A DNA stretch of 64,000 nucleotides from positions 3,863,148 through 3,927,147 of the forward strand of contig OY725499.1 in assembly GCA_963281255.1 (NCBI GenBank), given 5' to 3'. The stretch comes from Aphrocallistes beatrix. Its lineage: Eukaryota > Porifera > Hexactinellida > Sceptrulophora > Aphrocallistidae. The translations under genes and the position numbers were made by a program. Positions 53,801 to 55,703 of this stretch are shown here, in pieces. The notes beneath the pieces are model-generated. The model ran no database searches, was not told where the DNA came from, and worked only from the letters and a program-made list of their open reading frames with translations. Each line of letters starts with the position of its first letter. Positions within the stretch are counted from its first letter, which is position 1.

Positions 53801-55703
53801 TAAATAATTAAGTAATTTTTATTATTTCTGAAATAGAATCTATTCATCATAATGAAATCACATATATTCCATCTAAAAAGTAGTCACAGGATTAACCGTT
53901 GATGACGAAAGTTACTAAAATTATCATAATTGTGTCTATCTTGAAAATTAATATTCAAAAACCTGCTGAATTTATTGGTATCAAACAATTATAAAGTCTA
54001 CAGATCAATTGTGCCGTATTAAAATACAAGTATAATCTGTACGTATGTAATATAATCATATAACGAAACTACTGATTATCTGGCAAATAAACAGAAAATG
54101 GATAGCTCAACTTTTACTAACATTTAGGCATTAGTAATAGAAAATAGAAGTGCAAATTAACCCGTACCAACATCGTTGGGAAATACAACGGAACTCTAGT
54201 GTGTACCAAAGTTTTAAGAACAACAACGTGTTGTTTGTTTGTTTGTTCGCCACATAATCAACAGGAAAGGCAACATGTGATGAGGGTTCTTTCAGTTTCA
54301 GAAACAAAATCGTGTGTTTACGAGCTAATCACAATTTATGATGTCTTCGAACCTAGATTTCACAGTAAATAGCTAAATGAATCTAAATCTTGATGGACAT
54401 TGCATAATTATTATTATTAATTCGAGGGAAATTAAAATTCGCTGATTAACTTGTGAAAAATTTCACTTCCTAAGAAATCAGATTGGAATGAAGAAGGTCA
54501 ATTTAGATGAATGTACTTTCTTTCGATATTACCTCAAACCTTAAATGTCCATATAATCATTTATTTTCAAGATGAGATAAAGTATGGTGTCAATGGCTCA
54601 CTGAAAGACGTATAGTAAGATGTATGCCACAAGCTATTAGAATCAAAATATCAAACAAGAGTATGCAATGGTTTAGGAAAAGAAACGGAAAATCTTTAAA
54701 TACAAAAGAAATAATGACCCTACAGTGCAATCGATAATCGATTTTCTCATTTCCTTCTCTCTCTGTGTCCTGAGTTGTGAGGAAGTGACAGTGGCTACAG
54801 TATTAACCTTCGGTTGACATGGGTTTTTTTCTATTTATAGTAAAAATCCCACACTTCTAAGGTTTCCCCGCCCAAAATAACTTAACCGGAAATGAGTTAA
54901 CAAAATCCATGGTCTATCGCTAGGTTAATGTATTATTATTCTTTTTCAGAATGTTAGCTCAAATATAATTGCGCTTTTAAGATGCTGAAACTCTGTAAGG
55001 AGATGATAGAAAAGATATAAGTCTTTAAGTTCCAGACCCAGATAGACGATCATGCACTATCTAAACCGCCCAAAAAGATTATTGGTTCTTTCAGAGCATG
55101 TATTTCAAATCGACGTAACTTACAATATACAGTCAGGGTCGCTTATTGTGAACCACCAGGGGACCAAAATTATGTTCATAATAGAGATACTTCATATTAA
55201 GCGAACTTGATTTAATACAAATCCTATCTAACAATGAAATTGGAACTATGGGGTTAATTCATAATAAACGAATGTTCATATTAAGCGGGTTCATAATAAG
55301 GGACCCTGACTGTAGCACTACAGTAGATGGATGGGTCGACCGGATCAAGAAAATGATGATCAGTTCCAACTCTGGGAAGTATTGAAAATAAAGCTTGAAC
55401 AAACCAGAACTGTGCTTATTCTTGGATAGCATGAAGGGAGATAGTGAGCCAGAACTAGAGCCTTAGTACTAAAATTATTTGCAATTACTAACATACTAAG
55501 ATTACTGAAGCACATTTCTCACAAAAGATAATTTTAAACTAGTTTCGACTTAATAGCAACTAACATAGTACAGTTAATTAAGGAAATCTATTTTCTAAGA
55601 TTACAAATAGAACGCCAAAATGATTCTTAAAATTTTACATCAGCGGTGCATGTAACAGATGATCAGCTGATTCATTATTTGAAAGAGGGCAAACATGCAC
55701 TGA
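5569..55703 (-). CDS. ZFYVE26: ZFYVE26 (spastizin) orthologue, N-terminal half, 21 exons
   Basis: Minus-strand spliced gene. Exons (high to low): 55703-55639, 55454-55322, 53730-53626, 53523-53428, 49023-48856, 47965-47877, 47677-47516, 47000-46815, 46193-45972, 45465-45361, 41189-40900, 40540-40265, 32046-31604, 30954-30624, 28618-28488, 23810-23501, 22570-22304, 18483-18390, 17533-17436, 6971-6837, 5878-5569. All have AG/GT borders and consistent phases, 4,016 nt. Blocks resembling ZFYVE26 occur in family order, e.g. LLAWEHCKSMQSAKKLLDT, HPLNYRLEILENIYSLLFL, LSSPENLLQMCLKLGNF. In the family the protein is a large alpha-helical PI3P-binding partner of spatacsin acting in lysosome reformation and autophagy. 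The FYVE finger and C-terminal half are absent here and should lie left of base 1. The start codon exon was not found. Exons are visibly richer in GC than the introns. Family assignment is from memory of the human protein, not a search. Confidence 0.82.
5996..6168. repeat. imperfect inverted repeat, ggaaatagtt motif
   Basis: Left arm has gactttTCGAAAAAGGAAATAG; right arm has its complement around ctatttccttttttggaaag and further aactatttcc repeats. MITE-like, borders uncertain. Confidence 0.45.
6837..6971 (-). CDS. ZFYVE26: ZFYVE26 exon
   Basis: HALLERDTPTLNHMADCDVI, then VDTLLSHSEQIISLALDVLN, resembling the family's SxxL-F-L-K-S-x-S-x-x-L helix. Acceptor tgtttag, donor gtaag; phases fit both sides across a 10.5-kb upstream intron. 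Confidence 0.75.
7108..8150. repeat. long dispersed repeat, copy 1
   Basis: Matches 28935-29880 for most of its length (shared attcaggagaaagattaag, ctgctttgtgctc, tttggtcaaatcggtcc). Copy 1 contains an unshared segment near 7555-7790 with a G run. No coding frame; the aatcggtcc...acggacgg tail resembles ends seen in larger transposons. Confidence 0.8.
11226..11330 (+). repeat. dispersed TATA-core repeat
   Basis: Copy with tcatttccggttaagtcatt, ggcggggaaacc and ttactataaatagaaatg. Confidence 0.75.
12594..12781. mobile_element. TA-flanked MITE, GGTTAGTACG family
   Basis: 188 bp with inverted CAGTAGAACTCGGTTAGTAC ends and flanking TA. Pogo/Tigger-like end (CAGTNGANC...). In the 10.5-kb ZFYVE26 intron. 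Confidence 0.9.
13384..13436. repeat. 17-bp tandem repeat, 3 units
   Basis: Units of gacaaaaaaaagtctata type. Gives an artificial open frame on the minus strand. Confidence 0.75.
14513..14832 (+). pseudogene. small unknown frame with a frameshift
   Basis: Frame A 14513-14743 (ATG) begins VTIVDSEITLHFNISYKLVD. Frame B 14635-14832 reads QTWYNTGYYKFYRKYYDFKK then REDMLQQIALLAKARFNYVY and stops. The two overlap and the coding-like part passes from A to B, suggesting one gene with an indel near 14640-14740. Preceded by a MITE remnant at about 14458. No family recognised; chance is possible. Confidence 0.25.
16636..16690. repeat. GC-rich hairpin repeat
   Basis: cacaaagtgttcgctagcc and tacgcgaagcgcgcttgta, the same unit as at 36.5 kb. 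Confidence 0.6.
17436..17533 (-). CDS. ZFYVE26: ZFYVE26 exon
   Basis: LEELAKLIKLDVVQIMIRF followed by TCPPLNSCSRLFDG, continuing the preceding block as in the family (valine-rich helix then a Cys/Pro segment). Acceptor ttctag, donor gtaag. Confidence 0.83.
17915..18370. mobile_element. Tigger/pogo-like MITE
   Basis: 456 bp, inverted ends CAGTACACCCTTGCTAATCC with TA flanks, 19 bp from the ZFYVE26 exon at 18390. Interior shared with the shorter copy at 48114. Confidence 0.88.
18390..18483 (-). CDS. ZFYVE26: ZFYVE26 exon
   Basis: VTALSSMVLLKESPSKIV then ARLIFEKQLRP, aligned with the family's LL-x-x-x-P-x-x-x-V-x-x-LIFE-x-x-x-x-P block. Acceptor ttctag, donor gtaaat. Confidence 0.83.
19171..19213. 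repeat. 20-bp-arm palindrome with 3-nt loop
   Basis: tatactattagtatagtagc, tat, then the complement with one mismatch (19 of 20 pairs). Not associated with a gene end. Confidence 0.85.
19407..19863. mobile_element. long-TIR Tc-like MITE, CACTGCC type
   Basis: Left end CACTGCCTGAACAAAAGCAT and right complement (cttttgtccaggcagta). The arms match for well over 100 bp (ttatttagcg, taacttcgaattcgaa and complements), leaving a short centre. The whole element could fold as a hairpin. Confidence 0.8.
21249..21756. mobile_element. TA-flanked element, CAGTCGACTCTCGTTAA ends
   Basis: 508 bp with inverted ends CAGTCGACTCTCGTTAACAC and TA duplication. The interior repeats gtgttcgtattaaccg and ccttatccg motifs, related to the termini. 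No transposase frame seen. Confidence 0.85.
22304..22570 (-). CDS. ZFYVE26: ZFYVE26 exon
   Basis: VLLPSTATALTDTLTQDPSA, acidic linker, then YSYFDWFFQHLETIRSFLI, which matches the family's aromatic-rich helix. Acceptor ctgtag, donor GTAAGT. Confidence 0.85.
22668..22920. repeat. GC-rich hairpin plus ttaatttcccgtca tandem array
   Basis: aagcgcgcttcgcttgcttg hairpin, then aactgcgtgtccgcagatt, then about five units of 33-40 bp each containing taatgttaatttcccgtca. Same parts, inverted, at 46510-46625. Confidence 0.75.
23381..23460 (+). repeat. dispersed TATA-core repeat
   Basis: Copy with ccggttgaaccattttggg and ttttactataaatagattc; about 40 bp from an opposite-strand partial copy (23278-23345), which abuts it as an inverted pair. 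Confidence 0.7.
23501..23810 (-). CDS. ZFYVE26: ZFYVE26 exon
   Basis: TINEIIKTSGDLVLPLQLVR through FVSMKKLREFQYRAVERLFK and LDNVTSSLNDLFKAFS. Helical, phase-compatible on both sides. Acceptor atgtag, donor gttagt. Its upstream intron (to 28.5 kb) carries an Ig-like gene and a membrane-protein gene. Confidence 0.83.
23911..24035 (+). repeat. dispersed TATA-core repeat (best copy)
   Basis: Reads tcatttccggtttaagcc, then aagccataaaaaattggg, then ctataaatagaaaatacccc. Other copies: 11226-11330 (+), 23381-23460 (+), 62969-63065 (+), 53020-53135 (-), 54811-54910 (-), and a 5' part at 23278-23345 (-). The conserved core ACTATAAATAGAAA looks like a TATA box. Confidence 0.8.
24203..24210 (+). promoter_or_regulatory. 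TATA box of the 24.3 kb Ig-like gene
   Basis: TATAAATA, 69 bp (start to start) upstream of the ATG. Confidence 0.5.
24272..24700 (+). CDS. divergent single Ig-like domain protein, intronless
   Basis: 142-residue frame nested antisense in the ZFYVE26 intron 23811-28487. Residues about 10-88 have an Ig-like layout: CDWYLNGNW (strand C tryptophan W39), then EPHFGKYEAFYYDVNG in place of the D-x-G-x-Y strand F. The 90-142 tail is Pro/Gln-rich and short of structure. It shares gene style with the 35.5, 41.8 and 44.3 kb genes: single exon, TATA box, nested, plus strand. ATG chosen because it is first in frame and 62 bp after the TATA box. Most diverged of the group; function unknown. Confidence 0.7.
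   Translation: MSTIHAHCIYRNHPIAFKSLEESIVFKVQGSISTNRCDWYLNGNWIESRQSPILDLPLILEPHFGKYEAFYYDVNGMFNHEVFGLERLHPLRNAPYQPARQNRDSLPRQIQPFNQSLLQPHEVSYCTPQPPQLPHLYSAQLN
24701..26286. other. spacer between two nested genes
   Basis: No repeat or gene I can support. A 92-codon minus frame with ATG at 25482 (MIQLLSKNDDSSLCYDVIHK) has no promoter, homology or splice support. Confidence 0.4.
26287..26293 (+). promoter_or_regulatory. TATA-like box before the membrane-protein frame
   Basis: TATAAAG 34 bp upstream of the candidate ATG 26321; closer than usual, so the true start may be further in. Confidence 0.3.
26321..27303 (+). pseudogene. multi-pass membrane protein gene, broken or spliced
   Basis: Three consecutive open segments. 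Segment 1 (26321-26506, frame 2) has a hydrophobic stretch MLAINLTGSTAVVLWELGVW and an N-glycosylation site. Segment 2 (frame 1, open from 26452 to 27009) has helices around WNVGLLLFLSLVVCLMKYLG, LLPTCLVGIFLIITGS and FAFAVVMSMIGVGFLSIISC. Segment 3 continues in the same frame after a single TAA (27007-27009): SWVITALLIVAHVSIGLQYL plus a Ser/Thr-rich tail to 27303. So about five membrane helices, one frame change in 26452-26505 and one stop. Splicing could explain both: ttacag at 26451-26456 is a good acceptor, and GT...AG at 27006-27032 is an in-frame 27-nt piece that contains the stop. Otherwise a young pseudogene. TATA-like 26287-26293, AATAAA 27350. Family not recognised. Confidence 0.5.
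27350..27355 (+). terminator. poly(A) signal after the membrane-protein frame
   Basis: AATAAA 47 bp after the stop. A tandem array that repeats AATAAA six more times follows at 27545. Confidence 0.4.
27545..27665 (+). repeat. 20-bp tandem array, 6 units, each with AATAAA
   Basis: Six nearly perfect units of tacctacaatctgaataaaa. Each contains a poly(A)-signal hexamer on the plus strand, 240 bp downstream of the membrane-protein frame. Confidence 0.95.
27795..28085 (+). mobile_element. Tigger-like element fragment, right end lost
   Basis: Left end CAGTGGAACCTCCGTAATCC after TA, with internal aatccgacaaattattcgtc repeats. The expected right inverted end is absent. Confidence 0.6.
28488..28618 (-). 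CDS. ZFYVE26: ZFYVE26 exon
   Basis: SIPAPKLSRTSSTGAVKPLA then TKAFDNNFIFDNYSL and SQPLKFLQ. Phase 2 to phase 0. Acceptor ttattcag, donor CAG/GTAACC. Weakly conserved linker; placed by phase and position. Confidence 0.8.
28935..29880. repeat. long dispersed repeat, copy 2
   Basis: Partner of 7108-8150, same orientation, with an unshared middle (29365-29560) and small indels. Confidence 0.8.
29934..30515. mobile_element. mariner-like MITE
   Basis: Inverted ends AGGGTGTCTCAAAAGTTCTG with flanking TA, 582 bp, AT-rich interior, no transposase frame. End sequence is of the mariner type. Confidence 0.75.
30624..30954 (-). CDS. ZFYVE26: ZFYVE26 exon
   Basis: ESSFDPIEIMSKEIVTSEDF through YVPSLIILDLLCTYDISYE and ETSRELLKNATQKLTSQ. 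The Pro-x-x-x-x-Leu-Asp-Leu-Leu helix followed by a Leu-Leu-x-x-Ala helix is as in the family. Acceptor gtccag, donor gtgag. Confidence 0.88.
31300..31501. mobile_element. hAT-type MITE, CAGGGGTCGGCAACC family
   Basis: 202-bp relative of the 47.3 kb copy, shared core ggcaggcgtgccactggcac. Flanks ccttagag and ccttagat (7 of 8). Confidence 0.88.
31604..32046 (-). CDS. ZFYVE26: ZFYVE26 exon (largest)
   Basis: About 148 residues: a basic, low-complexity linker, then MLSSPENLLQMCLKLGNFV, SAYEVIKIFKLEGHIG and VHFAEKIESIGNEM. This is the Ser-Pro-Glu-Asn-Leu-Leu ... Gly-Asn-Phe ... Ala-His/Tyr block of ZFYVE26. Acceptor tttacag, donor GAG/GTATGA. The preceding 8.2-kb intron contains an Ig-domain gene. 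Confidence 0.9.
32188..32230. repeat. GC-rich hairpin repeat
   Basis: ctgccggccgcgctgcaaag then gcaagtgaagcgcgctta, the same unit without its left part. Confidence 0.55.
33058..33258 (+). pseudogene. 3'-end remnant of an Ig-like gene
   Basis: This stretch repeats 36126-36345, the last about 28 codons plus 3' flank of the 35.5 kb Ig gene, with scattered substitutions (for example aatactggaga, then cgatctctatgcaagtaa, then ttcaagaacaagaatca). No upstream Ig exon is present, so it is a truncated copy about 3 kb upstream of its source, same strand. Confidence 0.85.
34030..35185. mobile_element. fragments of CACTGCC-type long-TIR element
   Basis: 34050-34190 (tgatggcattggtggtacga) and 34940-35185 (ggggtgtacgaattc, ttgtccaaatac) match the arms and centre of 19407-19863. 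They look like one decayed copy or two partial copies. Confidence 0.55.
35208..35392. mobile_element. TA-flanked MITE, CAGTCAGGGTCGC family
   Basis: 185 bp, inverted ends CAGTCAGGGTCGCCTATTAT type, TA flanks, interior ttcataataagcgggttcat. Immediately upstream of the 35.5 kb Ig gene promoter. Confidence 0.88.
35430..35437 (+). promoter_or_regulatory. TATA box of the 35.5 kb Ig gene
   Basis: TATAAATA, 57 bp upstream of the ATG and 38 bp after the end of a MITE (35392). Confidence 0.6.
35487..36212 (+). CDS. two-domain intracellular Ig-like protein, intronless
   Basis: Uninterrupted 241-residue frame nested, on the opposite strand, in an 8.2-kb ZFYVE26 intron. Two I-set-like immunoglobulin domains at about residues 27-108 and 162-241, each with a Tyr-Gln-Trp-Tyr strand C (W58, W193) and a Gly-x-Tyr strand F turn (EEDFGFY; NTGDYDLYASN). 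The usual strand B and strand F cysteines are replaced by other residues in both domains, and there is no signal peptide or membrane helix, so an intracellular domain without disulfides is likely. The 110-160 linker is Gln/Pro-rich. ATG 35487 is first in frame and lies 57 bp after TATAAATA. Function unknown; adaptor-type binding is a guess. Confidence 0.85.
   Translation: MAYTDAIQSTTQEYSQVNTLKDVTEITILAEPIDVTARIGTYVNFYAKVEANKPKYQWYDKYGDSIERKCKSNLTFEPIKEEDFGFYRLEIIDEITNQAVLTRWAELKKAQPRVTQSDMNEYQQVEPSLIRTEPLPQSSPVQEKRKIHTEYLPQHQLEQLTPVLLIQPEGGAYSRGSRITLTAHFENATHYQWYKDGVKLEGCVGNTLFINNANLGNTGDYDLYASNHFGSIYSRTRIIIY
36540..36608. repeat. GC-rich hairpin repeat
   Basis: cactttgtgtccgtcagcc then agcaagcgaagcgtgcttg. 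Similar units at 16636-16690 and 32188-32230. Preceded by a (TA)n run at 36507-36528. Possibly a Helitron-like 3' end, unproven. Confidence 0.6.
37735..37963. mobile_element. hAT-like MITE fragment
   Basis: Right end reads, inverted, CAAGGGTGCTCAAACTATGG (a common hAT-type end); left side has gtgcacccttt and cgggccac. No duplication recognised. Confidence 0.5.
38761..40106 (-). mobile_element. hAT-like remnant (outer)
   Basis: Left end CAGGGGCGGATCCAG and right inverted end CATAGGCGGATCCAG, with gtgat directly outside both ends. On the minus strand, from about 39955 down, it retains a transposase dimerisation-domain piece (TVERANSALAYVKTELRSSM, then GEERLNDLILLYS) typical of hAT/ZMYM-type proteins. 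That coding piece is split by the inner element. Internally deleted. Confidence 0.75.
39122..39906 (+). mobile_element. hAT-like element inserted in the outer hAT
   Basis: Ends CAGGGTTGG and inverted CCAACCCTG, with perfect 8-bp duplications gtctttac at 39114-39121 and 39907-39914. Subterminal zones are rich in AACCCGGGTTTAA palindromes. At 39537-39620 plus strand, ASIERIFSNFSLVQNKH, one stop, then NRLDLE is the C-terminal hAT dimerisation motif. Confidence 0.85.
40265..40540 (-). CDS. ZFYVE26: ZFYVE26 exon
   Basis: PEQEQSVYSSIPSDSLHSRH, then QLEKCINEASWRYKLVTTT, matching the conserved SEA-WR-K-VT helix of the family, then an acidic tail. Acceptor gcttag, donor gtatgc. Confidence 0.9.
40581..40854. 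mobile_element. TA-flanked MITE with imperfect ends
   Basis: Ends CAGTAGAACCATGTTAATAC and inverted CAGGAGAACCTCGTTAATGC, TA flanks, 274 bp, filling most of the intron between two ZFYVE26 exons. Confidence 0.75.
40900..41189 (-). CDS. ZFYVE26: ZFYVE26 exon
   Basis: CDLKEYLTLSISRNLGYK, a Ser/Thr-rich linker, then TGFLLSRPMMEKMLQLLKEA, which aligns with the family's GFL helix. Acceptor tcctag, donor gtaaat. High GC content shows the exon clearly against its surroundings. Confidence 0.88.
41680..41687 (+). promoter_or_regulatory. TATA-like box of the 41.8 kb Ig gene
   Basis: TATAAAAG 114 bp upstream of the ATG, implying a longer leader than in the sister genes if it is used. Confidence 0.4.
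41794..42747 (+). CDS. Ig-like protein with two Ig domains and a 37-residue repeat
   Basis: Intronless 317-residue frame nested antisense in the ZFYVE26 intron 45360-41190. Domain 1 (about 14-100) is closely related to the single domain of the 44.3 kb gene (shared CYLGG, VGVSG, HHLN-x-QYRM, DQYG). Domain 2 (about 236-317) has YRWYHDG and EDAGLYSVVATN, closer to the 35.5 kb gene. Between them is a repeat of 37 residues: 158-194 and 195-231, each starting IDFGDI, with a third start at 232 (IDIGY). The repeats contain Lys/Glu-rich helices with Leu spacing. No signal peptide or membrane segment. TATAAAAG lies 114 bp upstream. Role unknown. Confidence 0.85.
   Translation: MMSMDSTPSYTPPAILAQPGPVIQCYLGGLVTIKVGVSGFNLSFNWEQILGDNVAFIGKTNEPHLILGPINQHHLNSQYRMIAIDQYGQFVVTKTTRLELKQSEQTHHESITRTFQSDHIPRQHRNPFTGMLDRPSNREFERTLSAYNSANNIPPPEIDFGDIIKRSEKCNEKLDSLIVTANQKLKRLDSKENPIDFGDILKPSEKLHEKLNLFNYTANQRLKRLISKENSIDIGYSPRYTVQPQDQEVQKGGSIKVESLAICVNTYRWYHDGNPLNCMDSTLWIWNVGFEDAGLYSVVATNKHGFTESRVIRVTVH
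42265..42486 (+). repeat. 111-bp coding tandem repeat, 2 copies
   Basis: Two in-frame 111-bp units (42265-42375, 42376-42486) encode the 37-residue repeats of the Ig protein, with differences between units. A third copy is only begun (IDIGY). Confidence 0.85.
43192..43262. repeat. 23-bp tandem repeat, 3 units
   Basis: Three units of tgtataagcttagtacatgg, just before the hAT-type MITE at 43291. Confidence 0.85.
43291..43435. mobile_element. hAT-type MITE with perfect 8-bp duplication
   Basis: 145 bp, ends CAGAGGCGTAGCCAG and inverse, flanks cttccagc at 43283-43290 and 43436-43443. Lies between the two Ig genes at 41.8 and 44.3 kb. Confidence 0.92.
44255..44764 (+). CDS. single-domain Ig-like protein, intronless
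   Basis: 169-residue frame in the same ZFYVE26 intron as the 41.8 kb gene, same strand, 1.5 kb downstream. Residues 1-75 are a basic, Ser/Pro-rich tail including GKKRKKS (19-25), a possible nuclear localisation signal. Residues about 76-166 are an Ig-like domain: VIECYLGG, VGVSG, FRWEE, HHLNCQYRMLATDQYG. It is a clear paralogue of domain 1 of the neighbouring gene, so the pair looks like a local duplication followed by loss or gain of the repeat and second domain. Extra cysteines (C105, C114, C140) are present. No convincing TATA box; tataac at 44196 is weak. Confidence 0.8.
   Translation: MYSKPFEITPYSEITSLQGKKRKKSFQNIHNLTPQSGVLNYDLGSVKSSYVPPTQPLQNNGLTLNYGCPNLISNRPTPVISVQPEPVIECYLGGYATIMVGVSGCTSFRWEETCGSNVTYLRETPRPMLTLFPISYHHLNCQYRMLATDQYGNSVVTQTSRFTLKQQLK
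45361..45465 (-). CDS. ZFYVE26: ZFYVE26 exon with LEILENIYSLLFLKYEDL
   Basis: Thirty-five residues. LEILENIYSLLFLKYEDL is one of the most recognisable ZFYVE26 blocks. Acceptor gtgcag, donor gtaaat. The following 4.2-kb intron holds two Ig-domain genes on the other strand. Confidence 0.9.
45537..45889. mobile_element. hAT-type MITE with perfect 8-bp duplication
   Basis: Inverted ends CAGAGTTGCACGCGG; flanks gtttgaaa at 45529-45536 and 45890-45897. GC-rich gcgggccga motifs recur inside. In a ZFYVE26 intron. Confidence 0.9.
45972..46193 (-). CDS. ZFYVE26: ZFYVE26 exon
   Basis: Begins GLEKRFSSGEVFIPQQDSG and ends KNYLQSVHPLNYR, leading directly into the conserved LEILENIYSLLFL block of the next exon. 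Acceptor tttcag is strong; the donor GTCCTG is non-ideal. Confidence 0.85.
46305..46625. repeat. 11-bp tandem array joined to GC-rich hairpin
   Basis: About 18 units of atgctcaaatt-type sequence (46305-46512), then tatgacgggaaattaacatt, then cattcgcttgcttgcgcgc and cactgcatgttcgcagag. The array is open in two frames on the plus strand by chance of its 11-bp period; I do not call these genes. Confidence 0.8.
46815..47000 (-). CDS. ZFYVE26: ZFYVE26 exon
   Basis: IPGTEATSIPKTSSQARDIA followed by VYKSFCAIRLTMDAILC, matching the family block with a tyrosine-containing helix and paired cysteines. Acceptor ctgctag, donor gttagt. Phase 1 in, 2 out. Confidence 0.85.
47295..47473. mobile_element. hAT-type MITE, CAGGGGTCGGCAACC family
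   Basis: 179 bp, inverted ends CAGGG(G/A)(T/C)CGGCAACCT; flanks atctactg at 47287-47294 and 47474-47481. Same family as 31300-31501. Confidence 0.92.
47516..47677 (-). CDS. ZFYVE26: ZFYVE26 exon
   Basis: GSSISSGSFQQEGDIFTRLE, then SQSILYMLHQSN and EIMELLKMSPSIG. An upstream alternative acceptor would create an immediate stop, so the one ending at 47678 was chosen. Donor gtaag. A hAT-type MITE lies 42 bp beyond the donor. Confidence 0.85.
47877..47965 (-). CDS. ZFYVE26: ZFYVE26 exon
   Basis: DQSSQPALFAAIQKLYYQV then NLADWCIDKV. Acceptor gaactag, donor gtagc. Enters in phase 0 and leaves two bases. Corresponds to the family segment just after the WEHC block, ending in a Trp-Cys-Ile motif. Confidence 0.85.
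48114..48382. mobile_element. Tigger/pogo-like MITE, short form
   Basis: 269 bp, ends CAGTACACTCCCGCTAATCC and inverted partner, TA flanks. Appears to be an internally deleted relative of 17915-18370. Confidence 0.88.
48517..48832. mobile_element. long-TIR element with 6-bp duplication and G runs
   Basis: Inverted ends of about 45 bp beginning GTTGCATGAAAAAATG and containing ccaccatggatattc. agtcct at 48511-48516 and 48833-48838. An internal copy of the end sequence occurs at 48600-48645, and the centre has a run of ten G. It ends 23 bp from a ZFYVE26 splice donor. Confidence 0.8.
48856..49023 (-). CDS. ZFYVE26: ZFYVE26 exon with the PEWRPMSSLLLLLAWEHC block
   Basis: Fifty-six codons from DRGLELVREND to LLDTLYYPQ. 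The cccttag acceptor and CAG/GTATGC donor are clean. This is one of the clearest matches to ZFYVE26: charged helix, RPMSSLLLLL, WEHC, SAKKLLDTL. A long-TIR transposon ends 23 bp from the splice donor. Confidence 0.88.
49106..49247. mobile_element. TA-flanked MITE, CAGTGGAATTC family
   Basis: 142 bp, inverted CAGTGGAATTC...TTATTAGCAA ends, TA flanks. Lies between ZFYVE26 exon 49023 and the P-like element. Confidence 0.88.
50489..50969. mobile_element. TA-flanked MITE in P transposase (CACTGCC type)
   Basis: Inverted ends CACTGCCCTACCAAAAGTAT and its complement at the right (atacttttggtagggtagtg), TA on both sides, 481 bp. End sequence resembles Tc-type elements with a TTCGTACACC motif. Same type as 19407-19863 by its ends. 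Confidence 0.85.
51359..51543. mobile_element. TA-flanked MITE, GGTTAGTACG family, in P transposase
   Basis: Ends CAGTAGAACTCGGTTAGTAC in inverted orientation, TA duplication, 185 bp. Opposite orientation to the copy at 12594. Confidence 0.9.
53020..53135 (-). repeat. dispersed TATA-core repeat
   Basis: Minus-strand copy: ttttctatttatagcagtaa and ggcttaaaccggaaatgac. Confidence 0.75.
53428..53523 (-). CDS. ZFYVE26: ZFYVE26 exon (N-terminal candidate 4)
   Basis: Reads SERGLKTFLPSEKLEWGAKF, then a short threonine run made by a (GTT)5 microsatellite. It joins in phase to the well-supported exon at 49.0 kb and has the right length for the family region just before the WEHC block. The acceptor (ttcgag) and donor (gtttag) are weak, so the borders may shift. 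Confidence 0.5.
53626..53730 (-). CDS. ZFYVE26: ZFYVE26 exon (N-terminal candidate 3)
   Basis: Thirty-five codons, phase 0 at both ends, beginning EITKFIGKYDSAVCLLS. Acceptor aaccag, donor gttctt. Composition and phase fit the gene, but I cannot align it to a specific conserved block. An exon may be missing between this one and its upstream neighbour (see 54.72-54.80 kb). Confidence 0.45.
54811..54910 (-). repeat. dispersed TATA-core repeat
   Basis: Minus-strand copy: ttctatttatagtaaaaat, ggtttccccgcccaaaat, aaccggaaatgag. Confidence 0.75.
55130..55312. mobile_element. TA-flanked MITE, CAGTCAGGGTCGC family
   Basis: 183 bp copy of the same family with TA flanks, adjacent to the ZFYVE26 exon border at 55322. 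Confidence 0.88.
55322..55454 (-). CDS. ZFYVE26: ZFYVE26 exon (N-terminal candidate 2)
   Basis: Encodes SGSLSPFMLSKNKHSSG followed by GLFKLYFQYFPELELIIIF. This resembles the N-terminal helical repeat of ZFYVE26. The acceptor is ctctag. The donor GTAGTG lies only about 10 bp from a MITE end (55312), so the exon 3' border is the weak point. Confidence 0.6.
55639..55703 (-). CDS. ZFYVE26: ZFYVE26 exon (N-terminal candidate 1)
   Basis: Open frame reading SVHVCPLSNNESADHLLHAP and ending with two bases of a split codon. The acceptor is ctattag and the donor gtaaaat. Its exit phase fits the next exon exactly. Most upstream exon I can support; earlier exons and the initiator ATG are unseen. Confidence 0.5.

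Larger units (their letters stand above)
53731..55321. other. ZFYVE26 intron or missing exon region
   Basis: Has a TATA-core repeat and a MITE. A minus segment at about 54720-54799 (TVTSSQLRTQREKEMRKSI) follows a gtag acceptor and could be a small exon, but its phase does not fit the neighbours. Confidence 0.35.
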
